A stretch of 64,000 nt of DNA from an uncultured Spirochaetales bacterium (lineage in GTDB: Bacteria; Spirochaetota; Spirochaetia; Sphaerochaetales; Sphaerochaetaceae): NCBI GenBank assembly GCA_949293595.1, contig CASFDW010000002.1, positions 124,001 through 188,000 on the forward strand, in the 5' to 3' direction. The notes beneath the pieces are model-generated. The model was not told the origin of the DNA. It saw nothing but the letters and a program-made list of their open reading frames with translations, and did not search any database. Both the position numbers and the translations under genes were made by a program. Shown here piece by piece: positions 26,526 through 36,061 of the stretch. Within the stretch, counting starts at the first letter, position 1. The number at the start of each line of letters is the position of its first letter.

Positions 26526-27542
26526 TCATTTCAACCGGTCCTTGTATTTCCTGTACATGCCGCGGAACTGGTCGTAGGTGATTCCGAGTATTTCGGCTGC
26601 AGCCTTCTGTGAGCCCCTGCCCATGTCGAGGGCGCGGGAGAGGAATGATATGTCAATGTCCTCATGGGCCTTTTCCATATCCTTGATCCCGTATTCGGAG
26701 AACGGGACCCTGCCTCCGGGTGAGGCGGAACCATCCTCTTTTACGTCCTCAAACGGATTTGCAAACGGGTCGAAATCCATATGCGATATCACGCTCCCGT
26801 CGCTCCTGTACACGGCACGTTCGACAACGTTCTTCAACTCCCTCACATTTCCCGGCCAGGGATATGAAAGAAGAAGCTCCTCGACCTCCGGGGTGAACGA
26901 AGGGATAGCCTCCAGCCCGCATTCATAGGCCATCTTGGAAGCAAAGTAGTTGGCAAGCAGCAGGATGTCCCCACCCCTTTTCCTGAGAGGAGGAAGGAAT
27001 AACACCTCGAAGGAGAGGCGGTCCAGCAGATCCTCCTTGAAACGTCCCTGGCTGCATAGTTTTTTGAGATTGGCGTTGGTCGCGCCGACAATCCTTACAT
27101 CCGATTCGTGGGTAACCGACGAGCCGACCCTCTCGTACGTGCCGTATTCGACGACGCGCAGTATCTTCTCCTGCACCTCGAGCGGGATGAGCCCTATCTC
27201 ATCAAGGAAGAGCGTACCGCCCTCGGCCTCCTCGAAGCGTCCCTTGCGGTTCGAGTAGGCCCCGGTGAAAGCACCCTTCTCATACCCGAACAGCTCGCTT
27301 TCGATAAGGGACGACGGAAGGGATGCGCAGTTGACGGTCACAAGCGGCTTGTCCCACCTCTGTGAAAGATAGTGGATGCGCCTTGCGCTTATCTCCTTGC
27401 CTGTGCCCCTCTCGCCTATTATCAGCACGGGACGGTCTATCCGCGCCACCAGGCTGAGACGTCCCAGAAAATCCAGATACACCTCGCTTTCCCCTATCCC
27501 CGCGTTCTGGGGATCGTTCACTCTTTCGGACATACTAGGCAA
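26526..27542 (-). CDS. pspF: PspF-type sigma-54 activator
   Basis: 338 residues; AAA+ enhancer-binding protein with no N-terminal receiver domain, as in PspF. Walker A is GERGTGKE near residue 44, the sigma-54 contact loop GAFTGA is intact near residue 91, Walker B is FLDEIG near 112, and a Fis-type helix-turn-helix (QKAAAEILGITYDQFRGMY) ends the protein. The start may be the Met at 27542 or the one at 27533. It is divergent from the second psp operon and presumably activates both psp promoters, held in check by PspA. Confidence 0.92.
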   Translation of the reverse strand: MPSMSERVNDPQNAGIGESEVYLDFLGRLSLVARIDRPVLIIGERGTGKEISARRIHYLSQRWDKPLVTVNCASLPSSLIESELFGYEKGAFTGAYSNRKGRFEEAEGGTLFLDEIGLIPLEVQEKILRVVEYGTYERVGSSVTHESDVRIVGATNANLKKLCSQGRFKEDLLDRLSFEVLFLPPLRKRGGDILLLANYFASKMAYECGLEAIPSFTPEVEELLLSYPWPGNVRELKNVVERAVYRSDGSVISHMDFDPFANPFEDVKEDGSASPGGRVPFSEYGIKDMEKAHEDIDISFLSRALDMGRGSQKAAAEILGITYDQFRGMYRKYKDRLK

Positions 27543-27546
27543 ATAA

Positions 27547-27570
27547 TACCACTATCGGCGATATTTACCA
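27547..27570 (+). promoter_or_regulatory. TACCA half sites between pspF and second psp operon
   Basis: TACCA occurs at 27547-27551 and 27566-27570, 19 bp apart, 80-100 bp upstream of the -24 element. The same pentamer forms the palindrome before the first psp operon. A PspF binding region is likely. Confidence 0.5.
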
Positions 27571-27645
27571 ATAGATGAACGCATGTTTGCGGCCACACCG
27601 CATGCTATTTTCCAGAATGGCAAGAAATTGTAATATTGGGGAAAG

Positions 27646-27662
27646 TTGGCACGTTTTTTTCA
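27646..27662 (+). promoter_or_regulatory. Sigma-54 type promoter of second psp operon
   Basis: TTGGCACGTTTTTTTCA has a perfect -24 half and correct spacing; the -12 dinucleotide is TC instead of GC, one mismatch, so it may be weaker than the first psp promoter. It lies 39 bp before the gene start. Confidence 0.7.
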
Positions 27663-27700
27663 TCCTGTTTTTCAGAGATAAAAGGCGAAGGAGAAGAATG

Positions 27701-28345
27701 ATGGGTATTTTTTCGAGATTCAAGGACATAGTCAATTCCAACATAAATGCGATCCTGGACAAGGCGGAGGATCCGGAGAAGATGCTCAGGCTCATGATAC
27801 AGGAGATGGAGGACACCCTTATCGAGCTCAAGAGCAACTGCGCCGCAAAGCTTGCCTACGGGATAAAACTCGAGAGAAAGCTCGAGGACAACCTCAAGAC
27901 CTTCACAAGATGGGAGAACCGTGCGGTGCTCGCCCTCGGAAAGGGACGGGAGGATCTGGCCCGGGAAGCTCTTGTCGAGAAGAGGAACGTACAGGCGGAG
28001 ATCGATTCCCTCAGAAGCCAGATCGATGAGAACCACATCACCATCGAGGAGGCGAAAAAGGAGATATCCACTCTGGAGGAGAAGCTCGTGCAGGCAAAGG
28101 GCAAGCTCAAGATCCTCAAGCAGAAGGAGGAGCGGGCCAGAAACGAGAGGATGGCTCATGAGGCGATGAGCAAGGATGTCGCCGGGCATTTCGAGCAGAT
28201 GGAGGACAAGATCGACAGGATGAACGCCTTCAACGACCTTGAGAAGGACCACAAAGGTGCCGAGGACAAGTTCTCGGAGATGGAAAAGGACGAGGAGATC
28301 GAGAAGGAGCTCAACGAGCTTAAAAACAGGATGGAAGGAAGATGA
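27701..28345 (+). CDS. PspA/IM30-family phage-shock protein (second copy)
   Basis: 214 residues, coiled coil, with the hallmark LDKAEDPEKMLRLM following an amphipathic first helix (MGIFSRFKDIVNSNINAI). The ATG at 27701 is seven bases from GGAG; the ATG at 27698 is the alternative. It is clearly a paralogue of the 22717 gene but has diverged. It heads a five-gene operon of membrane and envelope proteins, overlapping the next start by four bases. Confidence 0.93.
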   Translation: MGIFSRFKDIVNSNINAILDKAEDPEKMLRLMIQEMEDTLIELKSNCAAKLAYGIKLERKLEDNLKTFTRWENRAVLALGKGREDLAREALVEKRNVQAEIDSLRSQIDENHITIEEAKKEISTLEEKLVQAKGKLKILKQKEERARNERMAHEAMSKDVAGHFEQMEDKIDRMNAFNDLEKDHKGAEDKFSEMEKDEEIEKELNELKNRMEGR

Positions 28346-28740
28346 GCACAGTAGTACCTATTCTGGCAATAATATTCCCATTCATAATCGTAATCGTGAT
28401 CGCGGACAACATACACGAGGAAAAGATAAGGAAAATGAAGATAGAGGCGGCGCTCAGGGAAGCCGAGATGGAAAGGGGTTATGCACCCGGGACCTACTCA
28501 AGGAGCTTTTCGAGCAAAGCGGCATACAAGGAATTCGAGCGCCAGGCGAAACGTGACAGGAAGAACAGGAAAAGGAACCCAGGTTCTTTCGAGCAAGCCC
28601 CCTTCAACGAGAAGGAAGAGCGCGAGGCGCTGGAAAAAGGCATAAGGAACCTTCAGGAAAGGATAGACAACATAGAGACCATCATGAAGGACAAGGCCAG
28701 GAAAAAGAAAGAGAAAGAAGACGAAGGAGAGAGGATATGA
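28342..28740 (+). CDS. PspB-like single-span protein with coiled-coil tail
   Basis: 132 residues. One N-terminal membrane segment (PILAIIFPFIIVIVIAD), a basic middle, and a coiled coil from about residue 88 (REALEKGIRNLQERIDNIE). The topology, membrane anchor plus coiled coil, matches PspB, although it is almost twice as long. Start and stop overlap the flanking genes, so it is translated with the psp operon. Confidence 0.75.
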   Translation: MSTVVPILAIIFPFIIVIVIADNIHEEKIRKMKIEAALREAEMERGYAPGTYSRSFSSKAAYKEFERQAKRDRKNRKRNPGSFEQAPFNEKEEREALEKGIRNLQERIDNIETIMKDKARKKKEKEDEGERI

Positions 28741-29135
28741 CAAGAAGATGGACGAGATCCCCGAGGGGAAAGATATACGGCGTCGTGACCGGATTCGCCG
28801 AATGGAGGGACCTCCCTGCCGAGCCGACAAGATGGATCGCATTCTTCCTCATCCTGTTCACCTCCGTTTTCCCGGGACTGATTGTATATGTCCTGCTGGC
28901 CCTCGTGCTTCCGATGCAGACGGACGAGGATGTCATCAGCCCTTATCAGCAAAGATGGTATCGAGAAAGACGGAACAACAGCCGGAAAGCCTCCTACGAG
29001 GATGCAAAATGGGAGGAGAAGAGCACCGACGACCTCAGAAAGGAATACGAGGATCTGAAGAAGAAGGTGGAAGAGATGGAGAACGAGATGTTCGACAAGG
29101 AAAAGGACTGGGATGAAAGATTCAACAGGCAGTGA
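28737..29135 (+). CDS. PspC-domain protein with coiled-coil tail
   Basis: 132 residues. The PspC core occupies residues 8-60 (GKIYGVVTGFAEWRDLPAEP, then a membrane segment ending LVLPM). Unlike the short PspC at 23397, it has a 70-residue cytoplasmic tail with a coiled coil (DDLRKEYEDLKKKVEEMENE), likely for pairing with the preceding PspB-like protein. It overlaps both neighbours. Confidence 0.88.
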   Translation: MTRRWTRSPRGKIYGVVTGFAEWRDLPAEPTRWIAFFLILFTSVFPGLIVYVLLALVLPMQTDEDVISPYQQRWYRERRNNSRKASYEDAKWEEKSTDDLRKEYEDLKKKVEEMENEMFDKEKDWDERFNRQ

Positions 29136-29967
29136 GGACAAGAAGGGCCTGTTCGATGCGGAGGACGGAGGTTTCTTCCGTTTCCGTCTTTCCAACAGGA
29201 ACCTGGCAATAGGTTGCGCGGCCTTTTTTCTTTTGGTCGTGGTGGTTTCCGCCGCCCTCGACCTCTATCTCGGACTCAGCAATGCCGGAGGAAGCGCCGA
29301 TGTGGAAGGAAAGGACCTCCACGTCACGATCGGAAAAGGAGAGCTGCACATAAACGGCGAAGAAACGGACCAGCTTTCCTACATTCTTAAAAAATCATCA
29401 AAGATAAGCCTGGAGGAGCAGGAAAAAAGCCTGTCGCTGGCGGCGGCAAGCGGCATTCTGACACTCACGCTTCCACGCCGGGGCATCTCGTCGGTGACCA
29501 TCGATGCGGGTAATGCATCGGTGATGCTTTACGACATAGGGACGGAAGACCTGATTGTGAAATCATCGGCATCGGTCGATGCCGACAGGATCGACGCGGG
29601 AAACATCGCGATTCATTCTGCCGGGAATCTTATACTCACGAACAGCATCGCGGAGAAAGCGGAGCTGAAGACCCAGGGAAGCCTCACGACCTCGGAAAGC
29701 TCCTTCTCCTCCCTGAGGATAGAGGTCGGTGATGACGATGCGTCGATCCTCGGAGGGAACATACTCTCCCTGGAGGCCGAAAGCGGTAGTGCCGACATCT
29801 ATTTCTATCCCGGCAACGGCGTAAGTGAGGCTGCTGCCTCCTCGGAGGGGCTTGCGGCAATCAATTTCGACGGTAACACGGACACAACGCTGAAGGATTT
29901 CTCAAGGAATCTGGAAGGAGGGGCCGTTGCGTCCTTTTCAAGCAACCAAGGAGTGCTTGAGATATGA
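29113..29967 (+). CDS. Membrane-anchored beta-helix protein of the psp operon
   Basis: 284 residues. A charged N terminus is followed by one membrane segment (LAIGCAAFFLLVVVVSAAL) and then an external domain of short repeated strands (VTIDAGNASVMLYDIG, DLIVKSSASVDADRIDAG), the pattern of DUF4097/toast-rack adhesin-like domains. It starts 23 bp inside the preceding gene. A sensor of the cell envelope is a reasonable inference, since LiaG/DUF4097 proteins accompany other stress operons. Confidence 0.75.
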   Translation: MKDSTGSEDKKGLFDAEDGGFFRFRLSNRNLAIGCAAFFLLVVVVSAALDLYLGLSNAGGSADVEGKDLHVTIGKGELHINGEETDQLSYILKKSSKISLEEQEKSLSLAAASGILTLTLPRRGISSVTIDAGNASVMLYDIGTEDLIVKSSASVDADRIDAGNIAIHSAGNLILTNSIAEKAELKTQGSLTTSESSFSSLRIEVGDDDASILGGNILSLEAESGSADIYFYPGNGVSEAAASSEGLAAINFDGNTDTTLKDFSRNLEGGAVASFSSNQGVLEI

Positions 29968-30749
29968 TCAGGGACGACAGACGTTTCAAGATAATATTGC
30001 TTGCAATACTCATGGCATCCTTTCTTTTCGGCTATGTACGGTGCCCAAACCCGTTGTTTTCCGGAGGAAAGGCGGTCGAGGAAGGCTTCGGAGGCATAGA
30101 CAGCATAGAGGTCTCCTCCGGGACAGGCGGCATAAGGATACGGACGGAAGACAGGGATGACGTGTTCGTCGTCTCCGACAAGATAGAGGTCTCCAGCTCA
30201 TCCGGAAGGCTGCAGGTAAAAGGCTGGAACGCGGACATCGGGCTGAGAGTACCTGAAGCGATGCTGGGGAAGATCGCCCTCCAGAGCGCGACAGGCAACA
30301 TAGTCATCGATTCGGCCTCGGCCGAAAAGATATGGGTGGACAGCAGCGCAGGGGATATAGGGATAAGCGGAAGCTGTGCGGAATCGATCGAGGCCTCCAG
30401 CTTCTCTGGCGACATAAGCATCACAGGCACCAGGAGCACGAGCATCACCGTCGACAACACAAGCGGACGGACAACGATAGACGATGGAAGCGTGAAGACA
30501 GTACGGGTCGACACCATATCCGGAGAAATCAGCATGAGCGTGCCGGAGGCCTCCGCAATCTCGATAGACACCGTGAGCGCCGATGCATGGGTCACAGTAA
30601 GGGAGAGGCCCCACTCCATCGACATCGATACCGTAAGCGGCAAAGCGACTGTATTCGGCGGCACCGGCATCACATACAGGATGGAAGATCCGGAGCTCTC
30701 GCTGACATTTGACAGCGTAAGCGGGGATTTGGACGTAAGCGCATACTGA
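29964..30749 (+). CDS. DUF4097-like beta-helix protein, second of pair
   Basis: 261 residues. An N-terminal membrane segment (IILLAILMASFLFGYV) may be a signal anchor. The rest is a strongly repetitive beta domain with recurrent SG/SGD turns (DTISGEISM, DTVSGKATVFGG, DSVSGDLDVSAY), a clear DUF4097 signature. The start overlaps the preceding gene (ATGA). It is the last gene of the second psp operon. Confidence 0.85.
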   Translation: MIRDDRRFKIILLAILMASFLFGYVRCPNPLFSGGKAVEEGFGGIDSIEVSSGTGGIRIRTEDRDDVFVVSDKIEVSSSSGRLQVKGWNADIGLRVPEAMLGKIALQSATGNIVIDSASAEKIWVDSSAGDIGISGSCAESIEASSFSGDISITGTRSTSITVDNTSGRTTIDDGSVKTVRVDTISGEISMSVPEASAISIDTVSADAWVTVRERPHSIDIDTVSGKATVFGGTGITYRMEDPELSLTFDSVSGDLDVSAY

Positions 30750-30769
30750 ATGCAACATTTTTGTTGCAT
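30750..30769 (+). promoter_or_regulatory. Inverted repeat between psp operon and carA
   Basis: ATGCAAC-ATTTTT-GTTGCAT, a perfect 7-bp stem directly after the psp stop codon. It has no immediate T-run (a T6 lies nine bases on), so it is either a poor terminator or an operator for carA. It includes TGCAACATTTTT, also found before glnN. Confidence 0.5.
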
Positions 30770-30840
30770 AGTGGTGTTTTTTATCAAAGTTGGTTGCAAG
30801 AGGAGTCGCTTTTCCTTAGAATTCAGACAATTTGAAACCT

Positions 30841-31938
30841 ATGGAAAAAGCGATACTTAAACTCAAAGACGGAAAGGAGTTTTCCGGCATTGCATTTGGA
30901 GCGCCACTCGACCTTGCAGTGGGCGAAGTCGTTTTCAACACCGGAATCCCGGGATATCAGGAAATTCTCACCGACCCGTCCTACAAGGGACAGATCACCC
31001 TTCTCACCAGCCCGATGATCGGCAACTATGGAATAGAGGAAACAGACAGCGAGAGCAGTGGAGCAAAGCCCACTGCTCTTGTTGTGAAGAAGCTGTACAG
31101 AGGTCCTGTGATGGAGGGACGTCTCACGTTGGATGAATACCTGGAAAGGGAGGGTATCCCGGCGCTCGAGGACGTGGACACAAGGGCACTGACGATCCAT
31201 CTGCGGAACCACGGGAGCCAGAACGGGATAATATTTTACGAAAGGGACAGGGCCGAAGCCGAAAAACGTCTCGCCTCCTACCCCGACATCACTGAAATAG
31301 ACCTCATAGACAAGGTGTCGGTGAAGACGAAGATCCGGAACCCTGACCTCGGAAAGGGACGCACTGCCCCACCGGATGCTCCCGACATGCACTTCGTCCT
31401 CGTCGACTACGGCATAAAGAGAAGCATCATAGAAAATTTTTACAAATGCAACATAGCCGTCACGCTTCTTCCATCCACGGCAACGGCAGAAGATGTGTTG
31501 AAGGAGAATCCCGACACCCTGTTCCTGTCAAACGGCCCCGGGGATCCCGACAGGCTGAAGGATGCAGTCTCCCTTGCAAAGGCGCTCATCGGCAGGATTC
31601 CGGTGGCGGGGATCTGCCTGGGTCATCAGATAATAACGCTCGCCCTCGGAGGGAGGACCGTGAAAATGAAATTCGGACACCATGGATCGAACCAGCCCGT
31701 CAAGGACCTGAGGACAGGCAGGACATTCGTCACGGCCCAGAACCATGGGTTCATGAGCCAGAAGGAAAGCCTTCCCGAGAACGTGGAGGTATGGATGGTG
31801 AACGCAAACGACCAGACAGTTGAGGGTCTCAGGGACGACGGAAGGAAGGTTATGAGCGTACAGTTCCACCCTGAGGCGGCACCAGGGCCAGAGGACGCGC
31901 TCTGGATATTCGAAGCTTTCAAGGAAAACGCAAGATGA
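30841..31938 (+). CDS. carA: Carbamoyl-phosphate synthase small subunit
   Basis: 365 residues; glutaminase subunit that feeds ammonia to CarB. The class I amidotransferase domain has the nucleophile in AGICLGHQ (C259), with LSNGPGDP upstream and the catalytic His-Glu in FHPEAAPGP near the end. The N-terminal half is the CarA-specific domain ([17 protein letters not shown]). ATG at 30841 chosen; a TTG nine bases upstream is possible. ATGA overlap with carB shows coupling. Confidence 0.96.
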   Translation: MEKAILKLKDGKEFSGIAFGAPLDLAVGEVVFNTGIPGYQEILTDPSYKGQITLLTSPMIGNYGIEETDSESSGAKPTALVVKKLYRGPVMEGRLTLDEYLEREGIPALEDVDTRALTIHLRNHGSQNGIIFYERDRAEAEKRLASYPDITEIDLIDKVSVKTKIRNPDLGKGRTAPPDAPDMHFVLVDYGIKRSIIENFYKCNIAVTLLPSTATAEDVLKENPDTLFLSNGPGDPDRLKDAVSLAKALIGRIPVAGICLGHQIITLALGGRTVKMKFGHHGSNQPVKDLRTGRTFVTAQNHGFMSQKESLPENVEVWMVNANDQTVEGLRDDGRKVMSVQFHPEAAPGPEDALWIFEAFKENAR

Positions 31939-34900
31939 AAAGAGACGACATCAGACACATACTCGTTATCGGTTCCGGGCCGATCGTGATCGGACAGGCC
32001 TGCGAATTCGACTACTCGGGAGTACAGGCGGTAAGGGCTTTGAAGGAGGAAGGCTACGAGGTCTCCCTCATAAACCCGAACCCGGCCACGGTGATGACCA
32101 CCCCGGGGCTCGCCGACCACATATTCATGGAGCCTCTCACGGTAGAATACGTCGAGAAGGTGTTCGAACAGGCAGGTCCCGATGCCATCCTCTCAACCAT
32201 GGGAGGGCAGACGGCGCTGAATCTGACGATGCAGCTCCAGAAGCAGGGAATCCTTGAAAAATACGGGGTCAAGGTCATAGGAGCTTCCGCAGAAGCCATC
32301 GAAAGGGCCGAGGACAGGGGCAGGTTCAAGGAAATAATGACCTCGCTGGGGCTTGAAAGCGCAAAATCGGGAATCGCCCATACTGTGGACGAGGCCCTCA
32401 AGGTCAAAAAGGAGATAGGCCTTCCGATAATCATCCGCCCCTCCTTCACCCTCGGCGGGATGGGTGGCGCGATCGCAAAGACGGAGGAGGAGTTCGTTCC
32501 CCTGGTGGAGAACGCCCTTTCCGTCTCCCCCGTGTCCGAGATACTTCTTGAGGAATCCCTCATAGGATGGAGGGAATTCGAGATGGAGGTCATGCGTGAC
32601 AGGATGGACAACGCCATCATAGTATGCTCGATAGAAAACATCGACCCGATGGGGGTACACACGGGCGACAGCATAACCGTTGCTCCGATACAGACCCTCA
32701 CCGACGACGAATACCAGAAGATGAGGACGGCATCCATAGACATACTCAGGGCCGTGGGCGTCGACTGTGGCGGCTCGAACGTGCAGTTCGCCATCTCCCC
32801 CGACCACAAGAGGATGATCGTGATCGAGATGAACCCGAGGGTGTCGCGTTCTTCCGCCCTGGCCAGCAAGGCCACCGGTTACCCGATCGCACGCATCAGC
32901 GCAAAACTGGCCGTAGGCTATACGCTTGGCGAGATAATGAACGAGATAACGGGCGAAAGCGTATCCTGCTTCGAGCCCGCGCTCGATTATGTGGCGGTGA
33001 AGGTCCCGAGATTCGAGCTCGAGAAATTCCCACTGCCCGCATCCGCCCTCGGCACGCAGATGAGGAGCGTCGGCGAGGCGCTGGCCCTTGGACGCACGCT
33101 CGCCGAAGCGCTCAACAAGGCGTTCAGGAGCAGCGAGCAGAAGCTCGAGGGAATCGCCGAACTGGATCGTAACAAGCATGATGTCGAAACGCTTTCGAAA
33201 TGCGCGCATCCGATGAGGCTTCTCGCACTCTACACCCTCATAAAGGAAGGGTATGAGGACCTTGCGGCAATGAGCAGGGAAACCGGATACGACATATACT
33301 TTTTGAACATGCTCAAGGAGCAGGCGGATCTGGACAGAAGGATTGCAGGCGGTCTCACCGCCGAGGTTTATACGGAAGCGAAGAAGGCAGGGATGTCCGA
33401 CAGAAGGATCAAGTCGCTTGCAGGAGTCGTGGATCTCCCATACCATCTGGACGCCGTATCCCATTTCGTCGACACCTGCGCGGGAGAGACGAGGGCCCTC
33501 ACCCCCTATTCCTACCTCACCTACGACGAGGAGGACGAAGGTGAAGGGCTCGGCAAGGATGCCGTGATAATACTCGCATCAGGGCCCAACCGCATCGGAC
33601 AGGGGCTCGAGTTCGACACCTGCTGCACATTGTCCAGCCTCGCATACCGCAGGCTCGGGAAGAAGACCATAATGGTCAACAGCAACCCGGAGACCGTGTC
33701 GACGGATTACAACACCTCCGACAGGCTCTATGTGGAGCCGCTGACCCCGGAAAGCGTGCTGGAGATAATGAGGAAGGAGAAGACGCGGGATGTGGTGGTG
33801 CAGCTCGGGGGGCAGACACCATTGAACATGGCGGAGGAGCTCGAGAAGCACGGGGCCCGCATAATCGGAACCAGCCTGGACTCGATAAACCGCACAGAGG
33901 ACAGGGAGCTGTTTTCAAACCTCGTGCGCCAGCTTGGACTCAGACAGCCTGAGAACAGGATGGGGCACAGCAGGAAGGAGGTTTTCGAGAAGGCAGCGGA
34001 AATCGGGTTCCCGGTACTTCTGAGACCTTCGTTCGTGCTGGGTGGAAGAAGCATGTTCATCGCCTACAGCGAGGAAAGCCTCGAAGAGTTCTTCGACAAG
34101 ATGGGAGTCCAGGTCTCCCAGAGCCATCCCATACTCGTCGACCAGTTCCTGGAGGATGCGTTCGAATATGATCTCGATGCTGTTTCGGATGGGAAAAGGA
34201 TATACATCGGAGGCATCCTGCAGCACATAGAGGCGGCAGGAATACACTCGGGCGACAGCGCCGCGGTATTTCCTCCGTACAAGTCCAAGCCGGAGATACT
34301 CGACGAGATGAGGCGCTGGACCCTCAAGCTTGCAAAGGAGCTCGACGTCAGGGGGCTGATGAACATACAGTTTGCGGAAAAAGACGGCAAGCTATACATC
34401 ATAGAGGTGAACCCGCGGGCCAGCCGTACGGTCCCGTTCATCTCCAAAGCCAGCGGGGTCAACCTCATAGAGGCGGCCGTGAACGTGTTCGAAGGAAAGG
34501 ATCTTGCCGCCCAGGGGCTGGTTCCTGAAGGCAAGGAGATTGCGGAGGGGCACTGCATCACCGGCTGGGCAATAAAGGAGGCCGTCTTCAGTTTCAACCG
34601 CTTCAACAACGTAGATCCGGCGCTCGGCCCAGAAATGAGGAGCACCGGAGAAGTCGTCGGGATGGGACGGACGTTCGGCGAGGCCTATGCGAAGAGCCAG
34701 GCGGGTGCGGACAACATTCTTCCGGTGAAAGGCAGGGTGATAATCAGCGTTAACAACCGTGACAGGATCACGATAGCACCTGTTGCAAAGGCACTCCAGG
34801 ACATGGGGTTCGAAATCCTGTGCACAAAGGGCACGGCCAGGGACCTGTTCAACCTTGGAATATTGACGGACGTGGTACTGAAGGTGCATGAGGGGCATCC

Positions 34901-35120
34901 CAACATAGTGGACTACATCAGGGCGAAAAAGGTGGATCTGATCATCAACACCCCGATGGGCTTCCATGCTAGGAGGAGCGACGACGACATACGTACAGAA
35001 GCCATAAGGGCGCATGTGCCGTATACGACCACGACGAGTGCGGCATCGGCTGCACTGGAGGCCATAAGATACCTCCAGCACGACCGGCATACCGTGAGGG
35101 AGCTCCCTGCAAGAAAGTGA
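31935..35120 (+). CDS. carB: Carbamoyl-phosphate synthase large subunit
   Basis: 1061 residues, full length. Two ATP-grasp halves are visible, each opening with the nucleotide-loop motif ([17 protein letters not shown] near residue 13 and [15 protein letters not shown] near 556), and each with a GG(Q/S)T or GGSNVQFA segment. The C-terminal allosteric MGS-like domain begins near residue 930 ([11 protein letters not shown]). With CarA it makes carbamoyl phosphate for pyrimidines and arginine. Confidence 0.97.
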   Translation: MKRDDIRHILVIGSGPIVIGQACEFDYSGVQAVRALKEEGYEVSLINPNPATVMTTPGLADHIFMEPLTVEYVEKVFEQAGPDAILSTMGGQTALNLTMQLQKQGILEKYGVKVIGASAEAIERAEDRGRFKEIMTSLGLESAKSGIAHTVDEALKVKKEIGLPIIIRPSFTLGGMGGAIAKTEEEFVPLVENALSVSPVSEILLEESLIGWREFEMEVMRDRMDNAIIVCSIENIDPMGVHTGDSITVAPIQTLTDDEYQKMRTASIDILRAVGVDCGGSNVQFAISPDHKRMIVIEMNPRVSRSSALASKATGYPIARISAKLAVGYTLGEIMNEITGESVSCFEPALDYVAVKVPRFELEKFPLPASALGTQMRSVGEALALGRTLAEALNKAFRSSEQKLEGIAELDRNKHDVETLSKCAHPMRLLALYTLIKEGYEDLAAMSRETGYDIYFLNMLKEQADLDRRIAGGLTAEVYTEAKKAGMSDRRIKSLAGVVDLPYHLDAVSHFVDTCAGETRALTPYSYLTYDEEDEGEGLGKDAVIILASGPNRIGQGLEFDTCCTLSSLAYRRLGKKTIMVNSNPETVSTDYNTSDRLYVEPLTPESVLEIMRKEKTRDVVVQLGGQTPLNMAEELEKHGARIIGTSLDSINRTEDRELFSNLVRQLGLRQPENRMGHSRKEVFEKAAEIGFPVLLRPSFVLGGRSMFIAYSEESLEEFFDKMGVQVSQSHPILVDQFLEDAFEYDLDAVSDGKRIYIGGILQHIEAAGIHSGDSAAVFPPYKSKPEILDEMRRWTLKLAKELDVRGLMNIQFAEKDGKLYIIEVNPRASRTVPFISKASGVNLIEAAVNVFEGKDLAAQGLVPEGKEIAEGHCITGWAIKEAVFSFNRFNNVDPALGPEMRSTGEVVGMGRTFGEAYAKSQAGADNILPVKGRVIISVNNRDRITIAPVAKALQDMGFEILCTKGTARDLFNLGILTDVVLKVHEGHPNIVDYIRAKKVDLIINTPMGFHARRSDDDIRTEAIRAHVPYTTTTSAASAALEAIRYLQHDRHTVRELPARK

Positions 35121-35124
35121 ACGG

Positions 35125-35150
35125 CAAGGCGGGAATCCCCGCCTTGTTTC
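35125..35150. terminator. Rho-independent terminator between carB and cutC
   Basis: CAAGGCGGG (35125-35133) pairs with CCCGCCTTG (35138-35146) around AATC, followed by TTTC on the plus strand. It serves carB and may block convergent reading. Confidence 0.8.
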
Positions 35151-35883
35151 ATTTGCAGTATTCCTCCACCCCGTCCACGGGCGTCACGACGTTCCCGTAT
35201 TCGCTCTGCCTGAGAAGACCGCCCATGTAGATGTGACCGGGACGGTATTCCATCCTTGAGGCAATGGTGGCGGAGGGATGCACATGATATTCCTTCGCCC
35301 CTATGTTGCTTCTGATATACCCGAAGTTGCGGTGGTTGATCCCGCATCCGGGCATGACTATGATCCTGTCCCCCGCCTGTTCCACAAGCTTTTTCAAAGT
35401 GAACATGCCTTCGAGCACGCTAGGCTCCAAGCCGCTTGTCAGCACACGGTCGAAACCCAGCCTGATAAGGGCCTCGAGGCTTTCAAAGGCATTCCTGGTC
35501 ATATCGAAGGCGCGGTGGAACGTGGCCTTCATCGGACGTGCGATCTCCAGGAGCTCCGCATTCCTCTCCTCATCCACGGTCCCATCCGGGCGCAGGATGC
35601 CGAAGACAACCGAGAAGGCCCCTTCCTCGCGGAAGATCCTCACCTCCTCCTTCATGACCTCGAACTCCGTGGCGCTGTAGCAGAAATCGCCGCCACGCGG
35701 ACGTACCATCGCGCTTATGTCCACCGACGACAGCCTTTTTGCAAGGCGCAGTGTCGCAAGCGACGGCGTGAGGCCCCCTTCGAAAAGGTCGCTGCAGAGC
35801 TCCACCCTGTCTGCGCCGCCCCTTTCGGCGTTCACAACCGATTCCACATTCTCAAGACATACTTCTATCCTGTAGTCCCTCAT
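35149..35883 (-). CDS. cutC: CutC-family protein
   Basis: 244 residues, TIM-barrel fold. The N terminus (EVCLENVESVVNAERGGADRVELCSDL is recognised by VELCSDL and EGGLTPS) and MVRPRGGDFCYS near residue 60 are CutC signatures; ATFHRAFDM and MPGCGINHRN follow. Once called a copper-homeostasis protein, its real role is uncertain. Monocistronic, convergent with carB. Confidence 0.93.
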   Translation of the reverse strand: MRDYRIEVCLENVESVVNAERGGADRVELCSDLFEGGLTPSLATLRLAKRLSSVDISAMVRPRGGDFCYSATEFEVMKEEVRIFREEGAFSVVFGILRPDGTVDEERNAELLEIARPMKATFHRAFDMTRNAFESLEALIRLGFDRVLTSGLEPSVLEGMFTLKKLVEQAGDRIIVMPGCGINHRNFGYIRSNIGAKEYHVHPSATIASRMEYRPGHIYMGGLLRQSEYGNVVTPVDGVEEYCK

Positions 35884-36061
35884 AAAACCTCCGGATGAAC
35901 AACAGTTTTTCCAAAGTATACCAGAACGGACGGAGATGGAAACAAAAATATACCGGCACGGCGACAGACGGCCACCCGGTCCCGATCATGGAAAAACGGT
36001 GTTATCATTTTCCCACTTCTTTGTTAATATATGGATACCAAACCTTATTGGAGAAAATAAC

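Noticed and set aside
27616..27632. Sigma-54 site TGGCAAGAAATTGTA before second psp operon
   Set aside because: Spacing is nine bases and the -12 box is GT; the 27646 element is better.
35884..36061. T-box leader before aspS
   Set aside because: No T-box core sequence or terminator/antiterminator pair is visible.
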